From: a virus
Reading direction: 5' to 3' (one strand)
Length of the DNA stretch: 34,143 bases
Virus record (IMG/VR): IMGVR_UViG_3300021959_000188
Location: 1-34,143 of that record
Shown: positions 9,217 through 18,053 of the stretch, in pieces
Layout: the number at the start of each line of letters is the position of its first letter
How positions within the stretch are numbered: position 1 is the stretch's first letter
The notes under the pieces: model-generated
The model's input: the letters and a program-made list of their open reading frames with translations, nothing else
Database searches by the model: none
Told to the model about the DNA's origin: nothing
Program-made: the position numbers and the translations under genes

Positions 9217-11216
9217 ATGTCAAACGTGTTCATTCGTGGGAAGAACGCAAGCACAGAAATCGGCAAAGGCTGGTTCTGTCTCACATAAATCCGGTCATCA
9301 TCATCAAAGCCGCCTTCAAACTCAATGTTTTTGTCGCCAGTAAACAAAGGCACAGCCTCGTCCATAGCCATTGAGCTATCTCTAAACGGTATGCGGTCTA
9401 TCTCACCACTGTCATTGCCAACCTCAATGCCAACAGTTTCATACAGTCGTAAAGTAATCCCGTGGATGCGCTTGGGTTTGCCCTGACTTGTGCCATCCAC
9501 AGATCCGCTTTCAATGCGCAGCGTTTGCAAGTTGCTTACAAAGTTATATCCTGCCACCGCACTTGTAGACGAAAAGTCTAAAGCCACTGCCGCAGAGCTT
9601 ACAGTCTTATCTGGATGGCTTGCACCATTTGCCAAAATCGCTACGCTTTCACCTTCCAAGTGATATAATCCGCTAAGAGAAGATGTTGCGCCGCCACTAT
9701 AAGACAATCCGCTATCTACAAAAAACGCTGTAGTTGTATCATTCCCAAAATCAAACAACTTCATTTTTTCAACATATCTGCGCGTTACGCTTTGGATCGT
9801 GCGCTTTACAACCATAAACAATTCGTCTTCGCCCGTGTCTGTAGGCAAAGTAGCAATGCTTTCAACCACTGCCTGACCGCCGCCGAATGCACCGCCAATA
9901 ACATGCTTGTGCCATGCAACAACTTCTTCTTCTCTGCGATATGTTAGCCCTAAGAGCGTCCCATCTGCCCGTATAGCCCAGATAACACTATCCGGCTCTT
10001 GCTGGTATGCAAACTGATTTATGCCGCCCTCAGTGATATGCTCTGCCAGTATGGTCATATCGGGAGCCTGATACCCCGCAGTATTCACTTCGCCAGCATA
10101 TCGAAACTCTCTGACCTTTCTGCCACCGCGCTGGGCAAACAAAGTCACATCAGCAACCTGCACAGGCTCCACAGTTGCAGACCCATAATTACTATATTTA
10201 CGAATAAGCGTTGTCGTAGGCGTCACAGGACCGTCATTCGTCGCAGTTAGCACATACTCACCGCCACTTGTTCCGATGGTCAAAACCCGCGTTGCAGATA
10301 GAAAGCGCACCGCATTCACTTGATTGGATGCAATCGTATAGATCAATGCGTCATCATCAGCCGTGCCAACAGTGAAGTTTGTATAATCGCCGTTCTTACT
10401 AAACCAAACAGTTTGTGGGTTGTTGTTGCTATTAGCAAATACAAGACGCTGCTCAAAGAATGTCACAACACTTGGACGATTATCAGACCCCGACAATCCG
10501 GGGGAAGGAGAACCCGAAAACGTAGGTGTGGCAAAAGTCCAAGCATTGTGATCAGTGCGCGTCAAGGTTCGCACATCGTAGCTCGGATGCACGATATACA
10601 TGGTATCAGCACTCTGAGCAAACCGCAGGTCAAACAAGTCAGCTTCAGCGTATGGGGTGGCGATTTCATAAATCTCTGTTGCCGTGCCGCCTGACGTATA
10701 TGTTGTAAAACTTGTCGTATCTATATTATTGCCAAACAAATCTTGCAGCGTAAACGTGTTAGTTGAGGCATTTGCAACAAGGTAATTTCTGCCATTTAGC
10801 TCAGTCATGCCGCCAATACTGTCAACATAAACTTCATCGCCGTTGCCAAACCCATGACTTGCACTCGTTACAATGCCGGGGTTTGCTTTAGTAATCGCAG
10901 TAATTGTTTTTGCAGAAGCATCAAGAACCTGCAAATCATTGCGATACACCCGCATCGTTTGGTTGCCAAACTCTAGGATGTATGTGTCTGAGGTTTTAAA
11001 TTGAAACGGAATTAAACGAGACTTTACAGAACTATCTGCCGTAGCGCCAAGAAACTCTGTCCCCGGTCTGCGCGTTACGCCCCCATGAGGCATAACAACC
11101 ATGTTTGTCAAATCAGACAAACCCTCACGATACTTCTCAATGTTTATGCGACCTTCAAGGCGTGGCGATATTTCACCCGCAGTGAAAGAGCTAAAGGCTG
11201 GAGCGGATCGTGCCAT
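9213..11216 (-). CDS. Tail tubular protein B (nozzle, T7 gp12-like)
   Basis: A 667-residue beta-rich protein. Its N-terminus (APAFSSFTAGEISPRLEGR, then GVTRRPGTEFLG) is the recognisable start of T7 gp12-type nozzle proteins, which form the distal end of the short tail and carry the fibres. Length and position after tail tubular protein A agree. Its start overlaps the upstream stop by TAATG. Confidence 0.92.
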   Translation of the reverse strand: MARSAPAFSSFTAGEISPRLEGRINIEKYREGLSDLTNMVVMPHGGVTRRPGTEFLGATADSSVKSRLIPFQFKTSDTYILEFGNQTMRVYRNDLQVLDASAKTITAITKANPGIVTSASHGFGNGDEVYVDSIGGMTELNGRNYLVANASTNTFTLQDLFGNNIDTTSFTTYTSGGTATEIYEIATPYAEADLFDLRFAQSADTMYIVHPSYDVRTLTRTDHNAWTFATPTFSGSPSPGLSGSDNRPSVVTFFEQRLVFANSNNNPQTVWFSKNGDYTNFTVGTADDDALIYTIASNQVNAVRFLSATRVLTIGTSGGEYVLTATNDGPVTPTTTLIRKYSNYGSATVEPVQVADVTLFAQRGGRKVREFRYAGEVNTAGYQAPDMTILAEHITEGGINQFAYQQEPDSVIWAIRADGTLLGLTYRREEEVVAWHKHVIGGAFGGGQAVVESIATLPTDTGEDELFMVVKRTIQSVTRRYVEKMKLFDFGNDTTTAFFVDSGLSYSGGATSSLSGLYHLEGESVAILANGASHPDKTVSSAAVALDFSSTSAVAGYNFVSNLQTLRIESGSVDGTSQGKPKRIHGITLRLYETVGIEVGNDSGEIDRIPFRDSSMAMDEAVPLFTGDKNIEFEGGFDDDDRIYVRQNQPLPISVLAFFPRMNTFDI

Positions 11217-11821
11217 TAGAGCCTCGCTTCAATAAAGTCACTCGCCTCTATGCGTTGCGGAGCGCCCTCAGTTGCATCAACATACCTTGCCTCTTTTAGT
11301 TTAGCCTCATGCAATGCAGTCACAGTACCCAGCAAGCTATTCGATCCCGTAATTGCGTAACAAAGCTCAACAGCAAGACGGGATGCCAAAGCTTCAATCA
11401 ACCCTGCATCATATTGCTGTGGGTCAGTAATTCTTGCTATATACTTAATTTTTGCCGTGCCCTCATCAGTCAGCAACTTGCGCCCTTCAATAACAAAAAC
11501 ACTATCACCCGTATTGCTGGTCATATTGTCTTGAGGATATGCCAAAGATCCATTGTTAAATTCCAACACACGCAAGCAATACGGATCTGTAGGCAGCGCA
11601 TATTGCTTGGAATATCCGAATGCAGGAGCATCCACTTCTTGAGCCAATGCCGCTCTGCGTATTAAACTGTTCCAAGGATGAGAGCGAAACACCGCATCTC
11701 TAACCCCATCGTATCTTTGATTGACAAGCCTTGCCGCCTTGCTGTTTTCATCAAACGCAGAAATGTTTGAAGCACCCAGCATGTTAAGCGCATAGTTGGC
11801 AATATCGACGTTACTTGTCAT
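11216..11821 (-). CDS. Tail tubular protein A (adaptor, T7 gp11-like)
   Basis: A 201-residue protein with the typical start of T7 gp11 / P22 gp4-type adaptors (DIANYALNMLGASNISAFDE), followed by the VFRSHPWNSLIRRAAL block. The family forms a dodecameric ring between portal and nozzle. A GGAGATAGCAG ribosome binding site precedes the ATG. The gene sits after a stable hairpin and directly before the nozzle gene. Confidence 0.93.
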   Translation of the reverse strand: MTSNVDIANYALNMLGASNISAFDENSKAARLVNQRYDGVRDAVFRSHPWNSLIRRAALAQEVDAPAFGYSKQYALPTDPYCLRVLEFNNGSLAYPQDNMTSNTGDSVFVIEGRKLLTDEGTAKIKYIARITDPQQYDAGLIEALASRLAVELCYAITGSNSLLGTVTALHEAKLKEARYVDATEGAPQRIEASDFIEARL

Positions 11822-11843
11822 CTGCTATCTCCATAAGTGAGAG

Positions 11844-11861
11844 GGGGCGGTTTCCCGCCCC
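11844..11861 (-). other. Stable hairpin with GAAA tetraloop in the capsid-tail intergenic gap
   Basis: On the coding strand the RNA reads GGGGCGG-GAAA-CCGCCCC, a perfect 7-bp G/C stem closed by a GNRA tetraloop. It lies in the 46-bp gap between the 153-codon gene and tail tubular protein A. No T-run follows, so it is not a classic terminator. It could limit exonuclease decay of the upstream capsid mRNA or slow transcription. Confidence 0.7.
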
Positions 11862-11867
11862 GCCCTA

Positions 11868-12329
11868 TTAGTCAACCACATACTTCATGGTTAGCTCAAT
11901 AGTGCCAGTGCCAGCGGCACCGCCCATTGTCACTGTGATTGCAACACCATCTTCATTGGTGTCTGTCTCTGTGCCCGAGCCAAGAGCCAGAGTTGCAAGT
12001 ACGTCTACCTTCTGAGCAGATGTCGATGCAGCCGCAGCTTTGTATGCAGCAGCAGCGGCAGATACCGCAGTACCCGCAGCATTCGTATGCGCAGCATAGC
12101 CGACTGACAAGGTTGTTGAAGCTCCCAGCGCATCATGCGCCAAAGAACCTTCAAGCAATCTTGCGCCATCAGGAAGAACAAACATCTCAATAACATCGCC
12201 AGATGCCAAGGAAGATGCTTCGTATGTGCCATGAGCCACGCGGACACGTCCGCCAAGCTCATTGGCTTTGTTCATCACAGCGGGGGTTGCCCGTGTGTTT
12301 GTGCGTTGTGCTGAATATACAGTAGCCAT
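11868..12329 (-). CDS. Probable head decoration or minor head protein
   Basis: A 153-residue, Ala/Gly/Thr-rich protein encoded directly after the major capsid gene with a good ribosome binding site (AAGGAGACTAATCA before ATG). The sequence looks beta-rich in the first half (GGRVRVAHGTYEASSLASGD) and the last third (VAITVTMGGAAGTGTIELT), with an alanine-rich stretch between. Position and composition suggest a capsid cementing or head protein. I do not recognise a defined family. Confidence 0.6.
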   Translation of the reverse strand: MATVYSAQRTNTRATPAVMNKANELGGRVRVAHGTYEASSLASGDVIEMFVLPDGARLLEGSLAHDALGASTTLSVGYAAHTNAAGTAVSAAAAAYKAAAASTSAQKVDVLATLALGSGTETDTNEDGVAITVTMGGAAGTGTIELTMKYVVD

Positions 12330-12341
12330 TGATTAGTCTCC

Positions 12342-13202
12342 TTATTCTGAACAGGCGATTTCAACGACTTTTGACTCTTCCATGCGCGTTGCACCGATTG
12401 ACTGACAGTAGTAAACCTGTGTTGCGTATGATTTGTCAGCACGTTCATCAATACGTGCGGCTGGCTCTTTACCAATCGCAAGCTTGATGCCGTCACCAGC
12501 AAATGCGATGACCTGACGATCACCGGAGCCATCTGTACCCAAGCGGTTGCTGACGTGGAACTGGAAGCCAACAAAGGTGTTGATTTCGCCCATCGCCAAC
12601 GCTTTTACAGTGTTGTAGTCGCTTGACGTTACAGTCGTGTTGTTCAACAGGTCAGAAACCTGCTTAGGTGAAACAACAATATGACGCGGAATAGATGGAT
12701 CAACATTTCCACTGTCCAAGATTTCTTTTGCAGAAACCAGCTTGGCAATCGTCAAGCCAGAGGCTGCAACCGCAATCTTTTGAGCAGATGGCAATGCTGT
12801 AGATGTAGAACCATCTTTGCCTGTCTGAGCAGTACCCAGAGCAGCCGAAATGATTACATCATCCATTGCACGACCCATCGCAGCCGCAGCCGCACGGCTG
12901 TACGTTGACGTTGGGTCTACAAGCAAACGGACTTTGTCCTGATCGTCGATCAGATCCGCATACTCATAGTCAGACATCGTTACCATGCGCCGTGAATGTG
13001 GTGTGTCAATCAACGGTGTGTCCGCGTGGCGTGATGTACGTAGGACAGCCGCAGCTTCTCCTACTTGATCAAAGAAAGCTTTCTCGCCATTCACGCTTTC
13101 CACATCTACCGCTGCTCGCAGGATAGAACCCATTTGCTGCGAAAGCATTTGGATATTTGCAGAAAACTGATTAACGAAAGCTGTAGTAATTTGAGTAGAC
13201 AT
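12342..13202 (-). CDS. Major capsid protein
   Basis: A 286-residue protein after the scaffold gene, with a strong ribosome binding site (TAGGAGAGGCAAG before ATG) fitting high expression. Typical coat features include an N-terminal helical arm, a long spine-helix-like segment with small residues (SRAAAAAMGRAMDDVIISAALG), IVVSPKQVSDLL, and a C-terminal segment describing native protein contacts. The usual HK97 fold is presumed from family knowledge. Its place between scaffold and tail tube genes matches T7 gp10. Confidence 0.88.
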   Translation of the reverse strand: MSTQITTAFVNQFSANIQMLSQQMGSILRAAVDVESVNGEKAFFDQVGEAAAVLRTSRHADTPLIDTPHSRRMVTMSDYEYADLIDDQDKVRLLVDPTSTYSRAAAAAMGRAMDDVIISAALGTAQTGKDGSTSTALPSAQKIAVAASGLTIAKLVSAKEILDSGNVDPSIPRHIVVSPKQVSDLLNNTTVTSSDYNTVKALAMGEINTFVGFQFHVSNRLGTDGSGDRQVIAFAGDGIKLAIGKEPAARIDERADKSYATQVYYCQSIGATRMEESKVVEIACSE

Positions 13203-13330
13203 CTTGCCTCTCCTACAATGTTTCAGTTTTTGGTTTACTGCGCTAGGTTGTCTCTTGCGAGGCCGTGCTACTGCTTAGGGCAGCTACTCCGCTTGACTAC
13301 AAGCTTACTCGTGGGCCTTGCGGTTGTCCA
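13203..13330. other. 128-bp leader between scaffold and capsid genes
   Basis: This is the longest gap inside the head module. The coding strand contains the small inverted repeat CTGC-CCTAA-GCAG and two similar runs (GACAACCGCAAGGCC and GGCCTCGCAAGAGACAACC), then the capsid ribosome binding site. Such spacing before a capsid gene often houses a promoter or RNA-processing site. I cannot identify a consensus promoter here. Confidence 0.35.
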
Positions 13331-14134
13331 CTATACATATTCCCTGAGCCGCAACACTTCTTCAACGTAATTGCTATGCTCAGGATGCATTCTATCAAAA
13401 TATGGGCCATCTCGTCTAGTCATCTCTGCAATTTGCCGAGAAGCCTCTTGCGGGGTCATTACCATCTCTGTCGGCGCACCCTCAAGATTGTCCTCACCTA
13501 TTTGCGCAGCAAGGTTGCTGAACATGCGAACAATCGCCGGATGATCCCCCAACATGCGCCCATCTGATAAGGTAATTTCATCAAAGATCTCAGTACCGCC
13601 AAGAAGCTGCGTTGCCGCCAAACGCGCCATCTCAAGCTTCTGCTCAAACGCCTGACCATACTCCTGCCGCAACTCTTGCTCACCTTCATAGCGTGATTTC
13701 TCAGCCATCTCATCATAAGCGCCCTGCATACCCTGAACAGTATTACGAACAAAGCCCATCATCTGCTCTGCTTGCGCATTGCTCAGTCCGGCGCTATATG
13801 CCGCCTCACGCAATGCACTTACAGTCTCATCAGCAATAGCAACATCGCTTTTGCTGAACTCATATGCGCCAGCCTCAGTTGGAGCGCCAAGCTTTGTGTA
13901 AACTTCGCGCCATTCGTCAAACGTAGCAGACTTTCCGGGTATAGCCACTTTGTCTGCGCCAATCATACGTTGCGCATTCACATAACTCTTAGCTAATGCA
14001 CTCGGATCAGTAAACGTGCGCAAGCTTGGCTCATTGCGCAACTCTTCTGGTAAACTTTCTAAAAAGCTAACTGGAGCCGCTTCCGCTGCCACAGCCTCTT
14101 GAGATCCAGTATCTTGGATTGCCTCTTCGCTCAT
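13331..14134 (-). CDS. Scaffold / capsid assembly protein
   Basis: A 267-residue acidic protein between portal and capsid genes. It opens with an Ala/Glu-rich disordered segment, then the conserved SFLESLPEELRNEPSL and TDPSALAKSYVNAQRMIG blocks seen in T7-like scaffold proteins, and finishes with long charged helices. It would guide capsid assembly and then leave the head. It overlaps the 69-codon gene by ATGA. Confidence 0.88.
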   Translation of the reverse strand: MSEEAIQDTGSQEAVAAEAAPVSFLESLPEELRNEPSLRTFTDPSALAKSYVNAQRMIGADKVAIPGKSATFDEWREVYTKLGAPTEAGAYEFSKSDVAIADETVSALREAAYSAGLSNAQAEQMMGFVRNTVQGMQGAYDEMAEKSRYEGEQELRQEYGQAFEQKLEMARLAATQLLGGTEIFDEITLSDGRMLGDHPAIVRMFSNLAAQIGEDNLEGAPTEMVMTPQEASRQIAEMTRRDGPYFDRMHPEHSNYVEEVLRLREYV

Positions 14135-14340
14135 TGGGGGTCCTTCCTCTCGGTCAGCATTCGGACAATCAGCAGCACAGCCGCTCGCTGACCTTCATTA
14201 AATGCAGATTGATAAGGATTGTCCGAAAATGTGGTTGCCTCAAAACTAAATCGTGTTTTAAGATCACTCAATACTCTTTCACCATCGTCAGTGTTAAACG
14301 TGCGTCGATACGCAAGCTTTAACTCTTCAAGCTCTTTCAT
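14131..14340 (-). CDS. Small conserved head-module protein, function unknown
   Basis: A 69-residue helical protein (MKELEELKLAYRRTFNTDDG...) placed between portal and scaffold with ATGA overlaps on both sides, so it is certainly translated with the head genes. No catalytic or metal-binding motif is visible. Small genes at this position in T7-like marine phages are common and unassigned. Confidence 0.75.
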   Translation of the reverse strand: MKELEELKLAYRRTFNTDDGERVLSDLKTRFSFEATTFSDNPYQSAFNEGQRAAVLLIVRMLTERKDPQ

Positions 14341-15932
14341 CCTTGAGCCGCCTTAATCAATGGTGCAATTTGTCCCGCTTGCTCCGCAGCCATAGCATTT
14401 TCAGCCATTTCCATTTGCTGCGCTTGCGCCTCTGCTTGCTGCCTACGAATACGCGCTACTTCTTCATCGCCGCGAATAACACGCGCAGGAATGCCCGTAA
14501 CCTCAACCAAATACTGCACCAGCTTGTCGCTATCTAAATAATCCATAACAGGCGCAATCTCAGCAACCTGCATCATTACCTCAAACCCACGCAGCATAGA
14601 CTGCAAGTCTGTCAGGCGCTGCGCTTTCGCCAGCGGAGATACATACTCAATATCTATATCCTGACCTTGTAATTGCTCAGGAGCGGCAGGGAGAAGGCCA
14701 TTCCTGAGCAGCAACGCAAATGATCGGGAAATAAGAGGCTGTAACAACTCAGACTGGAGCCTACCAAGAACAGGTCCAAGAAGTCGCATCTTCTCTTCAT
14801 TGCGCTGCAATACTTCTGTAGCAGTCATTGCCGGACCTTGAGACATCAGCAATTGATCTACATAAAACGCTTGTCTGATAGAATTTCTCCGCTGCTCCTC
14901 CATATTAAGACCCAACGGATTATTCGCACCAATATTTAAAGGCTCCAACCTGTCTCTTGTCCCAGAGCGGTAGAAATTCAAAGACCCCGGCGTTGTCCGA
15001 ACAGGCAACATAAACCCATCATCAGGAACCATCAAAGGAGGATCAATCTGCTTCTGAGCAGCGCGAATAGTCACCTCTGACATCTTGTTTAACATCTTAA
15101 CATCAGGCAACGCATTCATCGCAGGTGATCGACCATATGTGCTCACACTGTCTTTAACAAAACGCGGAACCATAAATGGAAAATCGTCAAACCCACCCTC
15201 GGAAAGCAACATCCTCGTATCCGCATGGTAATACACCGATGCAATCGGCTTATCCTTTGCCATGCGACCTTTTGTCTCAGAGCGGGGGTATATCGCATGA
15301 ACAATCTCATGCTCCTTGTATGGATCACCCTTGATGTCCTTAACAACCTGTGCTGGCGCATTGCTTTCGCCAAAGCGTTGCATCATAGCACGGGCAGACA
15401 TCTTAAACTTGCGATACACTGTATCAACCTTGCCATTCGCATCCTCAGATATACAAATCTCCGCAATGTGCCTTGAAGAAAAGCGCAAGCCCTCAGCATC
15501 GCCCTCTACATACAAAGCAGCCGTGCCAAACACCACTAAATCATAATAAAGCTCATGGATCTCTTGCTGGAAGTTGGATCTGTTAAAATGCTGATACATC
15601 TGATCCAAGCAAAGCTCCAACCACTCATTCGCCAAATCATTATTCTGCAATGAAGGCTCACGATACCGCATCGAAAACCACGGCGTACTCGGTGACGTCA
15701 GCATCCCATGCAAAGAACTAGACAACAATTCAACAGAATGAATTGCCGTGCCATCATAAATCAACTCAGTCCGCTTATCACCCTGCGTCCGCTTCTTCGT
15801 AATGTCAGCCTTGCGTGGCAGCATATAATCCGCAAGCTCCTGCCAATGCCTCTCCCAATTAGACCGCTGCGACTGCAACGTCTTATACCTGCGATCCAAC
15901 TGCACTATCAAAGGAGACACTTGAGCCATCAC
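14337..15932 (-). CDS. Portal protein (head-tail connector, T7 gp8-like)
   Basis: A 531-residue protein with the characteristic start of T7-type portals (ERHWQELADYMLPRKADI), an early SLHGMLTSPSTPWFSMR block and a late GLNMEEQRRNSIRQAFYVDQLL block. It ends in a Gln/Ala/Glu-rich coiled tail. Twelve copies form the DNA-packaging vertex. Size equals T7 gp8 (~536). It overlaps both neighbours. Confidence 0.95.
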   Translation of the reverse strand: MMAQVSPLIVQLDRRYKTLQSQRSNWERHWQELADYMLPRKADITKKRTQGDKRTELIYDGTAIHSVELLSSSLHGMLTSPSTPWFSMRYREPSLQNNDLANEWLELCLDQMYQHFNRSNFQQEIHELYYDLVVFGTAALYVEGDAEGLRFSSRHIAEICISEDANGKVDTVYRKFKMSARAMMQRFGESNAPAQVVKDIKGDPYKEHEIVHAIYPRSETKGRMAKDKPIASVYYHADTRMLLSEGGFDDFPFMVPRFVKDSVSTYGRSPAMNALPDVKMLNKMSEVTIRAAQKQIDPPLMVPDDGFMLPVRTTPGSLNFYRSGTRDRLEPLNIGANNPLGLNMEEQRRNSIRQAFYVDQLLMSQGPAMTATEVLQRNEEKMRLLGPVLGRLQSELLQPLISRSFALLLRNGLLPAAPEQLQGQDIDIEYVSPLAKAQRLTDLQSMLRGFEVMMQVAEIAPVMDYLDSDKLVQYLVEVTGIPARVIRGDEEVARIRRQQAEAQAQQMEMAENAMAAEQAGQIAPLIKAAQG

Positions 15933-16126
15933 ATCATTCCAATACTATTTATCAGAGATTGCTTCTTCTTATCCTTACCCTCAACAGCGCCGCCCTGCAT
16001 ACGACCAGCCATCTTCTGATGCAACCGCTCCAAAGGATCTACAGTCATATCAAAACGGCGCTTCGCAGGTTGGGACGACTTGCGCCCCATCTCACCCGCA
16101 ATGTTCTGAGGAGAACGATACATCAT
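15929..16126 (-). CDS. Small basic protein upstream of portal
   Basis: A 65-residue basic protein with KDKKKQSLINSIGMM at its end. It overlaps the preceding gene by TAATG and the portal by ATGA, so it belongs to the packaging/head operon. The basic-S-L tail recalls the motif on other small proteins in this genome. The function is unknown; a virion or packaging role is inferred from position. Confidence 0.7.
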   Translation of the reverse strand: MMYRSPQNIAGEMGRKSSQPAKRRFDMTVDPLERLHQKMAGRMQGGAVEGKDKKKQSLINSIGMM

Positions 16127-16521
16127 TACGAAATCAACCCACCCATCAAAGACCTGCGACGACGAACCTGCTCAGGAGCAACAGCCATCAAACCTTGCGG
16201 CCCCGTTGTCATCGTAGACGCACGACCCCGCCTTGTGCTCTCTATCGCCCTCTGCTCAGTTTCACTCTCCACCTCCGGCGCAGCGGCAACTGGCTCAGGA
16301 GCAGGAGGCGGCGTAGGCGTAGGCGTAGGAGCCGGAGCAGGAGCCGGAGCTGGAGCTGGAGCTGGAGCCGAACTTGTCCCAGACCTAAAAGGAGCCAAAA
16401 GATCTACGTCCGCACCAAACCTGCGCAGCGATCCAATCTCCTCTGCCTCCCTCAGAACATCACCCGCCCTGTCAGCCGTTTGCCGAATAAAACCACCAAA
16501 TCTTCTTACCGCACCACCCAT
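16126..16521 (-). CDS. Ala/Pro-repeat protein, probable virion component
   Basis: A 131-residue protein between the large terminase and portal genes. An N-terminal helix (RRFGGFIRQTADRAGDVLREAEEIG) is followed by a flexible AP/TP repeat (residues ~53-75, encoded by the GGAGCC/GGAGCT repeats near 16320-16375) and a basic end, RRRRSLMGG, close to the C-terminus. Tandem hexanucleotide repeats here may vary in number between relatives. No known domain is recognised. Position suggests head assembly or structure. Confidence 0.7.
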   Translation of the reverse strand: MGGAVRRFGGFIRQTADRAGDVLREAEEIGSLRRFGADVDLLAPFRSGTSSAPAPAPAPAPAPAPTPTPTPPPAPEPVAAAPEVESETEQRAIESTRRGRASTMTTGPQGLMAVAPEQVRRRRSLMGGLIS

Positions 16522-16533
16522 AGCTAATCTCCT

Positions 16534-17811
16534 CTACGCCGCAAATGGATCATATTCCATAACCGCCTGTTTCTGGGGTGGCCTCATCCGATCACCCGTT
16601 TCACGCAACCCAACCGCAAAATACCTCCACGCATCCGCAGCATGGCTACTCCAATCATGTACAGGATTTGCACGAAAACTTCTAGTCCTATCATTATATG
16701 ACCTATGATATTGACGCAAAGCCTCCAATCCCTGCTTGCACTTCTCCCGATCAAACCAACACCTCGGCAGCACCATCTGCGCCGCATGTATCCCATCCTC
16801 CAAAGGCAACTTAGGCACCACACGAAAATTCAAACCCAAATCCCAAGCCGTCTCCCGCCTAGACTTCCCAGACCCAAGCTCCCTCACCTCAATGTCATGC
16901 GGCGCATTATGCGTCCCATACAAATAATTCCGCTGGTTCAATATCTGACAATAATGCGGCAAACCCTGATTTCTGTTCTCATAAAAATCAATCACATGAA
17001 CAGCACGACCAATACTCTGCGTAAACCAAATCGCCGTGCTATCCCCAACACCCAAATCCCACCAAGTGTCCACCTTCTTCGAAGGATCATACGGCACATT
17101 CGTCACACGACCCGAAACCGTAGCCTCCTCCAACTCCTTCCCATATATCGCACCCGGAACGTTCGCATTCCAACTACACTCAAATTCCTGCGCATACTGA
17201 TCATCAGACATCATCTGCCGCGCAGCCGACAATTCCTCGTCGTCCAAGATACCCGTCTCGCTCGCCTTGTAAATCGCAGTCAACCAATCATCATTTGCAG
17301 CGCTCTGCTCATACACATCATAAAACGCATTGTGACCTTTAGGCGTCCCAACAAATACACACCAACCCTTCCGATCAGACAACGCAGGACGAATAACCTC
17401 CGGAAACACAGTCTCCGGCATGTCAGCAACCTCGTCCATCACACAGCCATCAAGATATATACCGCGCAAACTGTCAGGGTTCTCAGCACCAAGCAAACTA
17501 ATCCGCGCACCCGTAGGCAGATCACACCGCAATTCAGTCTCATGGAACTTTACATTCGGTATCCCACCCGCAAACTGTTTTATATAATCCCAAGCTACAT
17601 TCTTCGCTTGGCGGTAGGTGGGTGCCATGTACGCATACCGGGGGTTTGATTTCTGAGAAAGCAACGCATCCCGCAAAATATGATTGATTGCCCAGACAGT
17701 TTTGCCAAACCGACGATGACACACAACAACACCCCAACGCTTCACCTGCATTTCATTGTGAAGCTCCATCTGCAATGGACGTGGATCATATGGTATCTCA
17801 ATATGCGTCAA
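16534..17811 (-). CDS. Terminase large subunit
   Basis: A 425-residue packaging motor with a clear ATPase: Walker A CHRRFGKT at residues 31-38, Walker B VMDE at 124-127 and coupling motif GTPKG at 155-159. The nuclease half has D252 (WWDLGVGD), D257 and the HDWSSHAADAW block (386-394) of RNase H-like terminase nucleases. It cuts concatemers and pumps DNA through the portal. Its ATG overlaps the upstream 83-codon gene. Confidence 0.96.
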   Translation of the reverse strand: MTHIEIPYDPRPLQMELHNEMQVKRWGVVVCHRRFGKTVWAINHILRDALLSQKSNPRYAYMAPTYRQAKNVAWDYIKQFAGGIPNVKFHETELRCDLPTGARISLLGAENPDSLRGIYLDGCVMDEVADMPETVFPEVIRPALSDRKGWCVFVGTPKGHNAFYDVYEQSAANDDWLTAIYKASETGILDDEELSAARQMMSDDQYAQEFECSWNANVPGAIYGKELEEATVSGRVTNVPYDPSKKVDTWWDLGVGDSTAIWFTQSIGRAVHVIDFYENRNQGLPHYCQILNQRNYLYGTHNAPHDIEVRELGSGKSRRETAWDLGLNFRVVPKLPLEDGIHAAQMVLPRCWFDREKCKQGLEALRQYHRSYNDRTRSFRANPVHDWSSHAADAWRYFAVGLRETGDRMRPPQKQAVMEYDPFAA

Positions 17812-18053
17812 TGCTGGGTGTACCTTTCGTTCGAAAATCGAAGCAGCCCGTTTTGCTCTAGTATGGTTTCATATAGATCTAAAAGCAAGACCGCTGCTTC
17901 ATATTGGGCCGTGGCGCTTTCTGCGTTGACGACAAGGTGGCGCAATTGTGTGATGTGGTTGAAAAGGCCAGTGTCAGTCACGGTCCCATCTCCAAAGGTG
18001 ATATAGTGATCAAGGCGGGGCGGGCGGTTTCGCGGGGGGTGGGGGTCCAGCAT
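17808..18053 (-). CDS. Small protein overlapping the terminase gene, function unknown
   Basis: I use the ATG at 18053 (81 residues); a TTG at 18059 in the same frame would add two residues, and no good ribosome binding site precedes either. The N-terminus is Pro/Arg-rich (DPHPPRNRPPRLD). The rest looks helical (LFNHITQLRHLVVNAESATAQYEAAVLLLDLYETILEQ). Overlap with the large terminase start by ATGA couples its translation to packaging. Confidence 0.65.
   Translation of the reverse strand: MLDPHPPRNRPPRLDHYITFGDGTVTDTGLFNHITQLRHLVVNAESATAQYEAAVLLLDLYETILEQNGLLRFSNERYTQH

Noticed and set aside
16195-16527. Arg/Ser-rich plus-strand frame opposite the Ala/Pro-repeat protein
   Set aside because: It is the complement of the GGAGCC repeat. 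The minus-strand frame has operon context and overlaps.
16705-17649. 314-codon plus-strand frame opposite the large terminase
   Set aside because: The terminase motifs on the minus strand are clear. This frame has shadow composition (Arg/Ile/Thr/Leu-rich) and no ribosome binding site context.
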